Source: Hyphomicrobiales bacterium
GTDB taxonomy: Bacteria; Pseudomonadota; Alphaproteobacteria; Rhizobiales; Rhizobiaceae
Length of the DNA: 32,991 nucleotides
Direction of reading: 5' to 3'
Assembly: GCA_017305925.1 (NCBI GenBank)
Contig: JAFKJW010000086.1
Location: 1,284 to 34,274 of the forward strand
Below the pieces are notes generated by a model. It was not told the DNA's origin. It worked only from the letters and a program-made list of their open reading frames with translations, and searched no databases. Both the position numbers and the translations under genes were made by a program. Position 1 is the first letter of the stretch, and each line of letters starts with the position of its first letter. Positions 24,681-31,627 of the stretch are shown here, piece after piece.

Positions 24681-25472
24681 TCACCGGCGCGCCGGCACGG
24701 CTTGCCGCCCCAGATCTCCAAAGAGGGATGCCGCCGCCTGTTCCTGCTCGGAAGCGGTCGCCGCTACGCCCGAGGCTTGCGCCAGGGCCCGCACGCGTCC
24801 GAGGCTGTTGGACAGATGCCTGCGCATCGCGCGTCGCGCAGCGGTCGCGTCCTGCCGGTCGATCGCGTCGACGATCGACCGATGCTCCCCGTGAATGCGG
24901 GCATAGTAGCTTTCCTTGCGCTCCGGCGTCACGATGTAGCCGAGCTGGTAGCGCGGGACGATGATCGGCCGCAGATAGCTCAGAAATCCATGGATGTATT
25001 CGTTGCGCGCGGCCTTCGCGATGGCCAGATGAAAGTCGTAGTCGTAGTGGATCTGGGTCTTGGCGGGATCGATATGCCGGGAGTCCACTTGCTCCATCAG
25101 GGCGCGGATGGCGGCCGCTTCGTCGTCCGTACGCCGTTCCGCGCAGAGCCCCGCGGCTTCGACCTCGACGCTCAGCCGCAGTTCGAGCAGCGCGATCGTT
25201 TCGGGCAGGGTCTTCAGCGCGTCCTCCGGGATGGAGAAGATGCGCGGCTTCGGCTGGTCGCTGACGAACATGCCGCGTCCCTGCTGCGGCACGACCACGC
25301 CATCCGACCGCAGGCGCGCGACGGCCTCCCGCACCACGGTACGGCTGACATCGTATTCGGCGCAAAGTTCCGCTTCCGTCGGCAACCGCGCGCCGGGAAG
25401 GAGTTCTCCGGAGCGGATCTTGTCCGCCAGGTCTTCCGCCACGACGGTCGAAAGCGGCTTGCGTCTCGTCAT
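24681..25472 (-). CDS. GntR family transcriptional regulator, FCD (FadR-type) subgroup
   Basis: 263 aa from ATG 25472, which follows an AAGGGAG site by about 5 nt. The N-terminal winged HTH is residues 5-70: DLADKIRSGELLPGARLPTE, then VSRTVVREAVARLRSDGVV and the wing QQGRGMFVS. The C-terminal FCD domain (about 90-225) has the metal-site pattern Asp144/146, His148 (YDYDFHLAIA), His197 (GEHRSI) and His219. Such proteins repress sugar-acid or amino-acid catabolic genes until the ligand binds. It is last in the aroE-SDR-RidA row and faces the SDR pair downstream. The perfect palindrome TCGTCGACGA (25495-25504) lies in its leader. Confidence 0.92.
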   Translation of the reverse strand: MTRRKPLSTVVAEDLADKIRSGELLPGARLPTEAELCAEYDVSRTVVREAVARLRSDGVVVPQQGRGMFVSDQPKPRIFSIPEDALKTLPETIALLELRLSVEVEAAGLCAERRTDDEAAAIRALMEQVDSRHIDPAKTQIHYDYDFHLAIAKAARNEYIHGFLSYLRPIIVPRYQLGYIVTPERKESYYARIHGEHRSIVDAIDRQDATAARRAMRRHLSNSLGRVRALAQASGVAATASEQEQAAASLFGDLGRQAVPARR

Positions 25473-25525
25473 CGTTCTCCCTTGGCCCGATCGTTCGTCG
25501 ACGATGCTCCGGCCTGTCCGATATT

Positions 25526-25873
25526 TCAAACCGCCGCGGTGACGATCAGCTCGACCAGCATTCCGGGCTTTGCCATGCGCCCCTGACCGGAAGAGCGGGC
25601 CGGGGCATGCTCCTTGGGCATCCAGGCGTCCCATACCTTATTGACTGCATCGAAGTCCCGCACGTCGTCGAGCCACATCTGGACGTGCAGGATGCGGGTC
25701 TTGTCGGTGCCTGCCTTGGCGAGCAGCGCATCGATCTTGCCCAGCACCTCGCGCATCTGATCCGCCGCCGATTGTCCCGGTTCCGCCACCTGCCCCGTCA
25801 GATGCAGCATTCCGTTGTAGATGACGCCGTGATGGATGCGTGTGTCGAAGTCGAAGCGGCGGATGTCGCTCAT
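25526..25873 (-). CDS. RidA family (YjgF/YER057c/UK114) protein
   Basis: 115 aa. The RidA fold is seen in YNGMLHLTGQVAEPGQSAADQMREVLGKIDALLAKAGTD (by position, residues about 19-57), LHVQMWLDDVRDFDAVNKVWDAW and the active-site block PARSSGQGRMAKPGMLVELIVTA. The Arg in PAR is the residue that binds the carboxylate of imine intermediates. RidA enzymes hydrolyse reactive 2-aminoacrylate-type enamines/imines released by PLP or flavin enzymes. In this setting it could deal with an imine made by the DAO-type oxidoreductase (28439-29656). The start ATG overlaps the preceding SDR stop by 4 nt. Confidence 0.92.
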   Translation of the reverse strand: MSDIRRFDFDTRIHHGVIYNGMLHLTGQVAEPGQSAADQMREVLGKIDALLAKAGTDKTRILHVQMWLDDVRDFDAVNKVWDAWMPKEHAPARSSGQGRMAKPGMLVELIVTAAV

Positions 25874-26679
25874 GTTCTGAAATCCTGTTGGCGGATCGGG
25901 TTGCCCTGGAGGTACTGGGCGTAAGGGGCCTGGACGAGCCAGCCGGCATCCACCGGCAAGGTCACGCCGGTGATGGATGCCGCGCGGTCCGAGCAGAGGA
26001 AAAGGGCGGCCTCCGCGACGTCGCGCGGCTCGACGAAACGCCGCAGCGCGGTCGTGGCCTTTATCGCCTCGGGATTGCGCTCGCCCTTCGCGATGCGTGC
26101 CTTCAGTCCGTCCGACAGCGTGTAGCCGGGCGCGACCGCGTTGACGCGCACCCCCCGCGGCCCAAGTTCGGCGGCGAGGATCTGCGTCAGCGCGAGAACG
26201 GCGTGCTTGCCCGGCGTATAGGCCGGCAGGGAAAGCGGCGCGAAGGAGGCGAGCGAGCCGACATTGAGGATGGCGCCGCGCCCCGCCTCGGCCATCAGGC
26301 GCCCGAACACCTGGCAGCCGAGCAGGGTGCCGCGATAGTTGACGCGCCACATCCGCTCGTCCTCGTCCAGTTGCTGGTCGAGTACGCGCTTGCCGCTCTG
26401 CAGGATGCCGGCGCAATTGACCGCGACATGCGGCGCTCCATAGGCGTCGGCGACAGCCCGGCCCAGCGCATCGATCGATTCCGGCACGCCGACATCAGTC
26501 TCCACGAAGCGCGCATCGGCCGCGCCGGCTGCCCTGCAGGCCGCGGCGGCTTCCGCGCCCCGCGCCCTGTCGCGACCGGCAACGACGACATTCGCCCCCT
26601 CCTCGGCGAAGCGTTCGGCGATCGCCCGCCCGATGCCGGACGTGCCGCCGATCACCGCGACAGTGCGGATATCAGCCAT
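25870..26679 (-). CDS. Short-chain dehydrogenase/reductase (SDR)
   Basis: 269 aa. Its cofactor loop is GGTSGIG (11-17), and AGRDR at 34-38 suggests NADP(H). NCAG is at 88-91, with catalytic Ser142 (NVGSLAS), Tyr154 and Lys158 (YTPGK). The glucose/3-oxoacyl-reductase-like C-terminus (AASITGVTLPVDAGWLVQ) is followed by a ~20-residue tail. The gene overlaps the aroE-like gene by 8 bp at its start and the RidA gene by 4 bp at its end, so the three are translationally coupled. The substrate is unknown. Confidence 0.9.
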   Translation of the reverse strand: MADIRTVAVIGGTSGIGRAIAERFAEEGANVVVAGRDRARGAEAAAACRAAGAADARFVETDVGVPESIDALGRAVADAYGAPHVAVNCAGILQSGKRVLDQQLDEDERMWRVNYRGTLLGCQVFGRLMAEAGRGAILNVGSLASFAPLSLPAYTPGKHAVLALTQILAAELGPRGVRVNAVAPGYTLSDGLKARIAKGERNPEAIKATTALRRFVEPRDVAEAALFLCSDRAASITGVTLPVDAGWLVQAPYAQYLQGNPIRQQDFRT

Positions 26680-27484
26680 CGGCGCGGTCCTTGCGCTCGA
26701 CGTCGAAGAACTCGGCCATGCCGCGCATCTGGAAATCCATCATCGGCCGGCCCGGCTGGACCTTGCAGCCGATCTCCCTGGCCTTCTTCAGCAGCGCCGT
26801 CTCGGCCGGCTCCATGATGATGTCGACGACCATCATGTCTGGCGTCAGCTTGGTCACGTCGAGAGGATAGGGATCGCCCGCATGCATGCCGACCGGCGTG
26901 GCGTTGACCGCCATGTCCATGCCGGACGGGTCGGCCTCGCCGGCCGCGATGCGGCAGCCGGGAAACGCCTTGCCGACGAGCGCGGCGAGGTCTTCGGCGC
27001 GGCCGCGGTCGACGTCGTTCAGCCGGATCTCGGCCACGCCCGCCTCGGCGAGGCAATAGGCGATCGAGGCGCCGGCGCCGCCCGCTCCGACCTGAAGGGC
27101 CTTGCGGCCCTTCAACTCGCAACCGGCGGCCCGGAGCGCGTCGATGAAGCCCACGCCATCGAAATTGTCGGCGTACCAGCGGCCGTCTGGCAGCCGGCGG
27201 ACGGAGTTGGCGCTCTGCACCCGAACCGCGCGGTCGTGTCCGCCCGCGCATTTGTGATAGACCGCAACCTTGTAGGGCACCGAGATGATGACCCCGCGGA
27301 CGTTTTCCGCCGCCGTCAGCCCCGCCCAGAACGTGTCGAAATCCTCGGGCTTGCAGCTCATCGGCACCATCAGGCTGTCGAGTCCCTTCTGCTCGAACAA
27401 CTCGTTGAACATGCCCGGGCTCTTCGCGTGGCCCACCGGGTGGGCCAGCATCACGAAAACGTCCGCCTTGCCGGTTCCGCGCAT
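26672..27484 (-). CDS. Shikimate/quinate dehydrogenase-like protein (AroE family)
   Basis: 270 aa. The N-terminal substrate domain has GHAKSPGMFNELF (19-31), Lys72 in ISVPYKVAV and Asn93 in SANSV, with Asp109 in ADNFDGVGF. Lys72 and Asp109 correspond to the catalytic pair. The NAD(P) domain starts with VGAGGAGASIAY (132-143). Compared with biosynthetic AroE, GHSKSP reads GHAKSP, VPHK reads VPYK and NTDG reads NFDG, so substrate binding has drifted. A catabolic quinate/shikimate-type or altered substrate is more likely than chorismate biosynthesis, in line with the operon context (SDR, RidA, GntR). The ATG follows AGGGA by about 9 nt. Confidence 0.85.
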   Translation of the reverse strand: MRGTGKADVFVMLAHPVGHAKSPGMFNELFEQKGLDSLMVPMSCKPEDFDTFWAGLTAAENVRGVIISVPYKVAVYHKCAGGHDRAVRVQSANSVRRLPDGRWYADNFDGVGFIDALRAAGCELKGRKALQVGAGGAGASIAYCLAEAGVAEIRLNDVDRGRAEDLAALVGKAFPGCRIAAGEADPSGMDMAVNATPVGMHAGDPYPLDVTKLTPDMMVVDIIMEPAETALLKKAREIGCKVQPGRPMMDFQMRGMAEFFDVERKDRADG

Positions 27485-27539
27485 CGTCTCATTCCCTTGT
27501 TCGACAATTCATGATCGCCGAGCGGCACGGGAGCCTCGA

Positions 27540-27569
27540 CCAGTGGCCGATGAAGCCGATCCCCACTGG
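27540..27569. repeat. Inverted repeat CCAGTGG/CCACTGG in the divergent promoter region
   Basis: Arms CCAGTGG (27540-27546) and CCACTGG (27563-27569) are separated by 16 nt. It lies between the divergent aroE-like and aldolase genes. It could be a second regulator site or a chance repeat. Confidence 0.35.
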
Positions 27570-27583
27570 CTCACAGACACCCA

Positions 27584-27612
27584 TTGCAGCCTGCAATTTC
27601 CATATGATATAG
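27584..27612 (+). promoter_or_regulatory. Candidate promoter of the aldolase-oxidoreductase operon
   Basis: TTGCAG (27584-27589), a 17-nt spacer and ATATAG (27607-27612) fit a sigma-70 promoter moderately well, about 45 nt before the aldolase ATG. The -35 box is part of a small dyad TTGCA-GCC-TGCAA. The proposed -10 is inside the 19-bp operator-like dyad. This is prediction only. Confidence 0.4.
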
Positions 27613-27621
27613 GACATCATA
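27603..27621. promoter_or_regulatory. 19-bp dyad, candidate GntR/FCD operator
   Basis: TATGAT-N7-ATCATA in an AT-rich patch between divergent operons that lie close to a GntR/FCD gene. The size and the overlap with the likely -10 box fit a repressor site. A TATGATA half also occurs at about 31536, upstream of the aldehyde dehydrogenase gene. Confidence 0.5.
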
Positions 27622-27657
27622 CAAATTTCAACCGGCTTTCGACACGGAGATCGCCGC

Positions 27658-28422
27658 ATGCAGGAGCACCCCAATCCTCTCAAGGCGGCCTTGGCCGCCG
27701 GCATGCCGCATATCGGCATCTGGTGTTCGCTCGGCTCCGCGCTCACGACCGAAATCGTCGCCGGCTCCGGGACCGGCTGGATCCTGATCGACGGTGAGCA
27801 CAGCCCCAACCATCTCCTGACCATCATGGCGCAATTGCAGGTCGCGGCGGCGTTCCCCTGCGAGGCGGTGGTGCGCCTTCCGTCCGACGATCCCAACCTC
27901 ATCAAGCAGGCAATGGACATCGGCGCCCGCAGCCTGATGATCCCGAATGTCCGCAGCGCGGCGCAGGCGCGAGCCATCGTCTCCGCGATGACCTATGCGC
28001 CGGGCGGTATCCGCGGCTTCTCGGTCGGACATCGGGCGAACGCCTTCGGCCGTATCAAGGACTATCACGCCAACGCGCGGACCGAGCAGCTTCTCGCCGT
28101 GCAGATCGAGGACGAAGCCGGTGTCGCCAATGCGATGGAAATCGCGGCGGTCGACGGCGTCGACGTCCTGTTCGTCGGGCCGGGCGACCTTTCCACCAAT
28201 ATGGGTTCGATGGGCAACCCCGGCGCGGCGCATGTGCAGGAGGCGATCCGCTCCGTGCGGACCGCGGCGGCCGCCGCCGGCAAGGCGAGCGGCATCCTGG
28301 CTCCCGTCAAGGCCGACGCCGACCGCTATCTCGCCGACGGTTTCACCATGGTCGCGGTCGGCTCGGACCTCGGCCTGCTCGCGCGCGGCACGGACGCGCT
28401 CGTCGCATCCTTCATCCGCTGA
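27658..28422 (+). CDS. HpcH/HpaI family aldolase (class II, pyruvate-forming)
   Basis: 254 aa. It has the conserved catalytic set of this metal-dependent aldolase family: His48 in IDGEHSPN, Arg73 in VVRLPS, Glu151 in QIEDEAG and Asp177 in GPGDLS, at nearly the same numbering as in HpaI (45, 70, 149, 175). Members split 2-keto-3-deoxy acids (for example 2-dehydro-3-deoxyglucarate or 2,4-dihydroxyhepta-2-ene-1,7-dioate) into pyruvate and an aldehyde. The ATG follows GGAG by about 9 nt. It is followed 16 nt later by the FAD oxidoreductase gene. The substrate is probably a sugar-acid-like 2-oxo acid, by inference. Confidence 0.92.
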   Translation: MQEHPNPLKAALAAGMPHIGIWCSLGSALTTEIVAGSGTGWILIDGEHSPNHLLTIMAQLQVAAAFPCEAVVRLPSDDPNLIKQAMDIGARSLMIPNVRSAAQARAIVSAMTYAPGGIRGFSVGHRANAFGRIKDYHANARTEQLLAVQIEDEAGVANAMEIAAVDGVDVLFVGPGDLSTNMGSMGNPGAAHVQEAIRSVRTAAAAAGKASGILAPVKADADRYLADGFTMVAVGSDLGLLARGTDALVASFIR

Positions 28423-28438
28423 ACCGGAGCCTCCCGCC

Positions 28439-29656
28439 ATGGCGATCCCTCCCTACAAGCCACCGGCCCGCGACGCCTATGACATCGTCATCGCCGGCGG
28501 CGCCGTCGTCGGGTCTTCAACGGCCTACTGGCTCAGCCGAGCCCTGGGCGACCGCGCATCCATCCTCGTGGTCGAGCGCGACTCGAGCTACGAGTTTTCC
28601 TCCACGGCGCTCTCCACCAGCGCCATCCGCCAGCAATATTCCAACCCGATCAACGTGAAGATCAGCCAGTTCGGCATCGAGATCATCCGCCGCTTTCCGG
28701 AATTGATGGCCCCGTTCTACCCGAATGAGCCGGCCCCCGATCTCGGCTTCCGCGAGCACGGCTATCTTTATTGCTGCTCGCCCGAAGGGGTGGAGGCGGC
28801 CAAAACGAGGGTCGAGCTCCAGCGCAGCCTCGGCGCCGGCACCGTGTTCCTCGATCCCGGAGCACTGAAGGAGAAGTTCCCCTGGCTCAATGTCGACGAT
28901 CTCGGCGGCGGCTCCTGGGGCTCGCGCGACGAGGGCTGGTTCGATTCCATGGGCCTGCTGAACGGCTTCCGCCGGGCCGCGCGCATGAGCGGCGTCGAAT
29001 ATATCGACAACGCCGTGACCGGCCTCGGCCTTGCGGACAGCCGCGTCACCACGGTGCGGCTGGCGACGGGCGAGACGGTTTCGTGCGGAACGCTGGTCAA
29101 CGCCGCAGGCCCGCGGGCGCAGCAGATCGCGGCGATGGCCGGCCTGTCGATCCCGGTGCGCCCCTACAAGCGCTACAGCTTCGTCTTCTCCAGCGCCACG
29201 CCGATCCCCGGGAAGATGCCCAACGTCATCGACCTGTCCGGCACCTTCGTGCGGCCCGAGGGCGAGCTTTTCCTGACCGGCAACACCCCGCAGAACGACG
29301 GGCCTGCCGACTACGACGACTTCGAGATGCATCACGAGGAGTTCGACGACCACATCTGGCCGGCGCTGTGGCACCGCATTCCCGCCTTCGACGCGCTGAG
29401 GGTCCAGACCTGCTGGACCGGGCACTACGAGTACAACATGCTGGATCACAACGGCATCGTCGGCTTCCATCCCGAGGTGACGAACTTCATGTTCGCCAAC
29501 GGCTTTTCCGGCCACGGCCTGCAACAGTCGCCCGCCGTCGGGCGCGCGGTGTCGGAGCTGATCGTCCACGGCTCCTTCCGCACGCTCGATCTTTCCCCGT
29601 TCGGCTATGAGCGCATACCGCGCAACGAGCCGTTCCTGGAGGAGGCCGTGATCTGA
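28439..29656 (+). CDS. FAD-dependent oxidoreductase, DAO family (sarcosine-oxidase/FOXRED1-like)
   Basis: 405 aa from ATG 28439, which follows GGAG by 9 nt. The ADP-binding motif is IVIAGGAVVGSSTAYWLS (16-33), with an acidic ribose-binding residue in VVERDSS. SAIRQQYSNP (61-70) matches the sarcosine oxidase-like/FOXRED1 subgroup, and the C-terminal FAD contact lies in FANGFSGHGLQQSPAVGRAVSELI. Such enzymes oxidise secondary or tertiary amino acids (N-methyl or D-amino type) to imines. The first motif reads GGAVVG rather than GxGxxG. Cotranscribed with the aldolase gene. The nearby RidA protein could hydrolyse an imine product. Confidence 0.88.
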   Translation: MAIPPYKPPARDAYDIVIAGGAVVGSSTAYWLSRALGDRASILVVERDSSYEFSSTALSTSAIRQQYSNPINVKISQFGIEIIRRFPELMAPFYPNEPAPDLGFREHGYLYCCSPEGVEAAKTRVELQRSLGAGTVFLDPGALKEKFPWLNVDDLGGGSWGSRDEGWFDSMGLLNGFRRAARMSGVEYIDNAVTGLGLADSRVTTVRLATGETVSCGTLVNAAGPRAQQIAAMAGLSIPVRPYKRYSFVFSSATPIPGKMPNVIDLSGTFVRPEGELFLTGNTPQNDGPADYDDFEMHHEEFDDHIWPALWHRIPAFDALRVQTCWTGHYEYNMLDHNGIVGFHPEVTNFMFANGFSGHGLQQSPAVGRAVSELIVHGSFRTLDLSPFGYERIPRNEPFLEEAVI

Positions 29657-29706
29657 GGCCGGTCATTTCCTGACACAGGCGCTGCCGATTGGGCACAATC
29701 TTCGGC

Positions 29707-29734
29707 TCGGATGCCTCGCGGCGGAGGCGTCCGA
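29707..29734. terminator. Stem-loop between convergent genes
   Basis: An 11-bp stem (TCGGATGCCTC / GAGGCGTCCGA with one G-T wobble) closes a GCGGCG loop between the FAD oxidoreductase and kynA stop codons. It can serve both directions. There is no T-run. Confidence 0.5.
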
Positions 29735-29736
29735 TC

Positions 29737-30573
29737 CTAGAGGGCCGTGCGGACCTCCCACAGTTCAGGAAAGAGCACCACGTCCAGCATCTTGCGCAGA
29801 TAGGGCACGCCGCCCGTCCCGCCGGTGCCGCGCTTCAAGCCGATGATGCGCTCGACGGTCGTGACATGGTTGAAACGCCACCGGCGGAAATAATCCTCGA
29901 AATCGACCAGTTTCTCCGCAAGCTCGTAAAGCTCCCAATGCCTGTCGGGCGCCGCATAGATCCGGCGCCATGCCTCCATGACGACCGGATTCTGGCTGCG
30001 CGCATGGCGCCAGTCGCTTCGCTCGGCATCCGCACCGATGTCGAACCCGTTGCGGGCAAGCAGCAGCAGCGCCTCGTCGTAAAGGCTCGGTTTCGCAAGA
30101 ATGTCCTCCAGCGCCGCCGTGACATCGGCGCGGTGCGCATGCGGGCGCAGCATGGCGAGGTTGCGGTTGCCGACCAGATATTCGATGGCGCGGTACTGGT
30201 AGGACTGGAAGCCGGATGACTGGCCGAGCGCCCCGCGGAACTGCGTGTACTCGCTGGGCGTCATCGTCCGGAGCACGTCCCAGGCATTGTTCAACTGCTC
30301 GAAGATCCGCGCGACCCGCGTCAGCATCTTGAAAGCCGGCTGCGGACGATCGGACCGGATCGCTTCGATGGCCGAGCGGACCTCGTGGATGGCGAGCTTC
30401 ATCCACAGTTCCGAAGTCTGGTGCTGGATGATGAACAACAGCTCGTCATGCGCTTTCGAAAGCGGTTCCTGCGCGTCGAGGATGCGTTCGAGGTGGAGAT
30501 AGTCGCCGTAGGACATCCGTCCCTTGAAGGACATCTGCGCGCCTTCCTTCGCCGGATCGTAGGGTGTGGTCAT
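29737..30573 (-). CDS. kynA: Tryptophan 2,3-dioxygenase
   Basis: 278 aa, a normal length for bacterial TDO, a cytosolic tetrameric haem enzyme that opens tryptophan to N-formylkynurenine. [25 protein letters not shown] (His51, the distal active-site His), [17 protein letters not shown], and [12 protein letters not shown] (His236, the haem ligand) are all present. The GTGGVPYL loop (251-259) is also intact. ATG 30573 has GAAGG about 10 nt upstream; an internal ATG at residue 14 is an alternative. Formamidase and kynureninase genes, often neighbours, are not in the window, so it seems to stand alone. It is divergent from the second SyrB-like gene. Confidence 0.96.
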   Translation of the reverse strand: MTTPYDPAKEGAQMSFKGRMSYGDYLHLERILDAQEPLSKAHDELLFIIQHQTSELWMKLAIHEVRSAIEAIRSDRPQPAFKMLTRVARIFEQLNNAWDVLRTMTPSEYTQFRGALGQSSGFQSYQYRAIEYLVGNRNLAMLRPHAHRADVTAALEDILAKPSLYDEALLLLARNGFDIGADAERSDWRHARSQNPVVMEAWRRIYAAPDRHWELYELAEKLVDFEDYFRRWRFNHVTTVERIIGLKRGTGGTGGVPYLRKMLDVVLFPELWEVRTAL

Positions 30574-30824
30574 CTGACGAATGCCTTCCTTCCCTCAACG
30601 CCGAACCATCGTATCATCCCTGCCCGCCGCAGGAAGCCTCCTCCTCCGATCGGCGGCAATCGCCGCACCCTTCAGAGGACGATGCGAACAACACGCTACT
30701 TGCCCATTCGCGTCATTCTCCGATAAAGCTCCGAACAAGCGACAAGGCAATCGGACATCAGGTCCTCGCCGGACGAACAAACGGCGGCTTGCGTCACAAG
30801 CCGTTTTTCACCACGGAAGAAGCC

Positions 30825-31514
30825 ATGCGGCGACAGGTCCGACCGTTCATCATTGAAGTCAAGCACAAGCGCGCTTCCGCGAAGAGGGGGCAGTCTATCT
30901 GGGGCGACCTGGATTTGGCCGCTGTCGCTGCCGAGACGACCGGGAGCCTCGGAACCGGCGATCTGCCGGACCGGCGCCTCATCGCTTCCGATCCGTCGCC
31001 TGCCGCCTCCGGGAACGGCCGCGGCCAGCCGGCCGAGCATCATGGCACTGGCCCCCAGAGAGCCGAAGCGGCCGGGGCCGCCGCCGAAACGCCGGCGGCA
31101 GGATCCGCGCCCGAATCCAAAAAGAGAACCACGCGGCAGAACCAGGCAAAAGCCCGGCCGAAGCGCCCCGCCGAAAGCGACGCGGCCGAATCGGCGGCCA
31201 AAGCCGCCGAAGCCTCGGCCGCAAGGGCCGGCACCGGGCGGAAGGTCCATTCGAAGCAGCAACGCGCGGAAAAACTCGGCCGGGTCGCGGCGTCGATCGG
31301 ACGCGGCGAGAGCCTCAAAAACGCGGCCGCGCAGGCCGGCATTTCGGTGCAGACCTACTATCAGTGGAAGAAGGCGGCGGAGCCGGCAGCGCCCGTCGAA
31401 GATGAGCAGGACCTTTCTGCGCTCGAGAAAGAGAACGAATGGCTGAAGAAGCAGCTCGTCGAGCATCTTCGCAAGGAGAATGGCAAGCTCAAGAAGAAGC
31501 TCGGATTGAAATAA
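30825..31514 (+). CDS. SyrB-like transcriptional regulator with extra N-terminal block
   Basis: 229 aa from ATG 30825 (GGAAG about 8 nt upstream); the frame is open further upstream, but the text there looks non-coding. Residues 1-40 form a distinct basic motif RRQVRPFIIEVKHKR, then QSIWGDLDLAAVAAE. Residues 45-140 are Ala/Pro/Lys-rich low complexity, residues 142-183 form an IS3-OrfA-like HTH (GISVQTYYQWKK), and 195-229 form a coiled coil ending LKKKLGLK. The last ~90 residues are paralogous to the protein at 3924-4400, in the same domain order. It is a probable DNA-binding regulator. Its neighbours are kynA (divergent) and an aldehyde dehydrogenase gene 113 bp downstream. Confidence 0.72.
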   Translation: MRRQVRPFIIEVKHKRASAKRGQSIWGDLDLAAVAAETTGSLGTGDLPDRRLIASDPSPAASGNGRGQPAEHHGTGPQRAEAAGAAAETPAAGSAPESKKRTTRQNQAKARPKRPAESDAAESAAKAAEASAARAGTGRKVHSKQQRAEKLGRVAASIGRGESLKNAAAQAGISVQTYYQWKKAAEPAAPVEDEQDLSALEKENEWLKKQLVEHLRKENGKLKKKLGLK

Positions 31515-31627
31515 TCCGGCTGACGGCCGCGCTCTATGATACTGATGTCTGTTTATGGACCTGGCATATCTCTGCATGAATTTGCAGGCAGGCCCACAAG
31601 AAGCGTTGAACAACACGGGAATTCACG

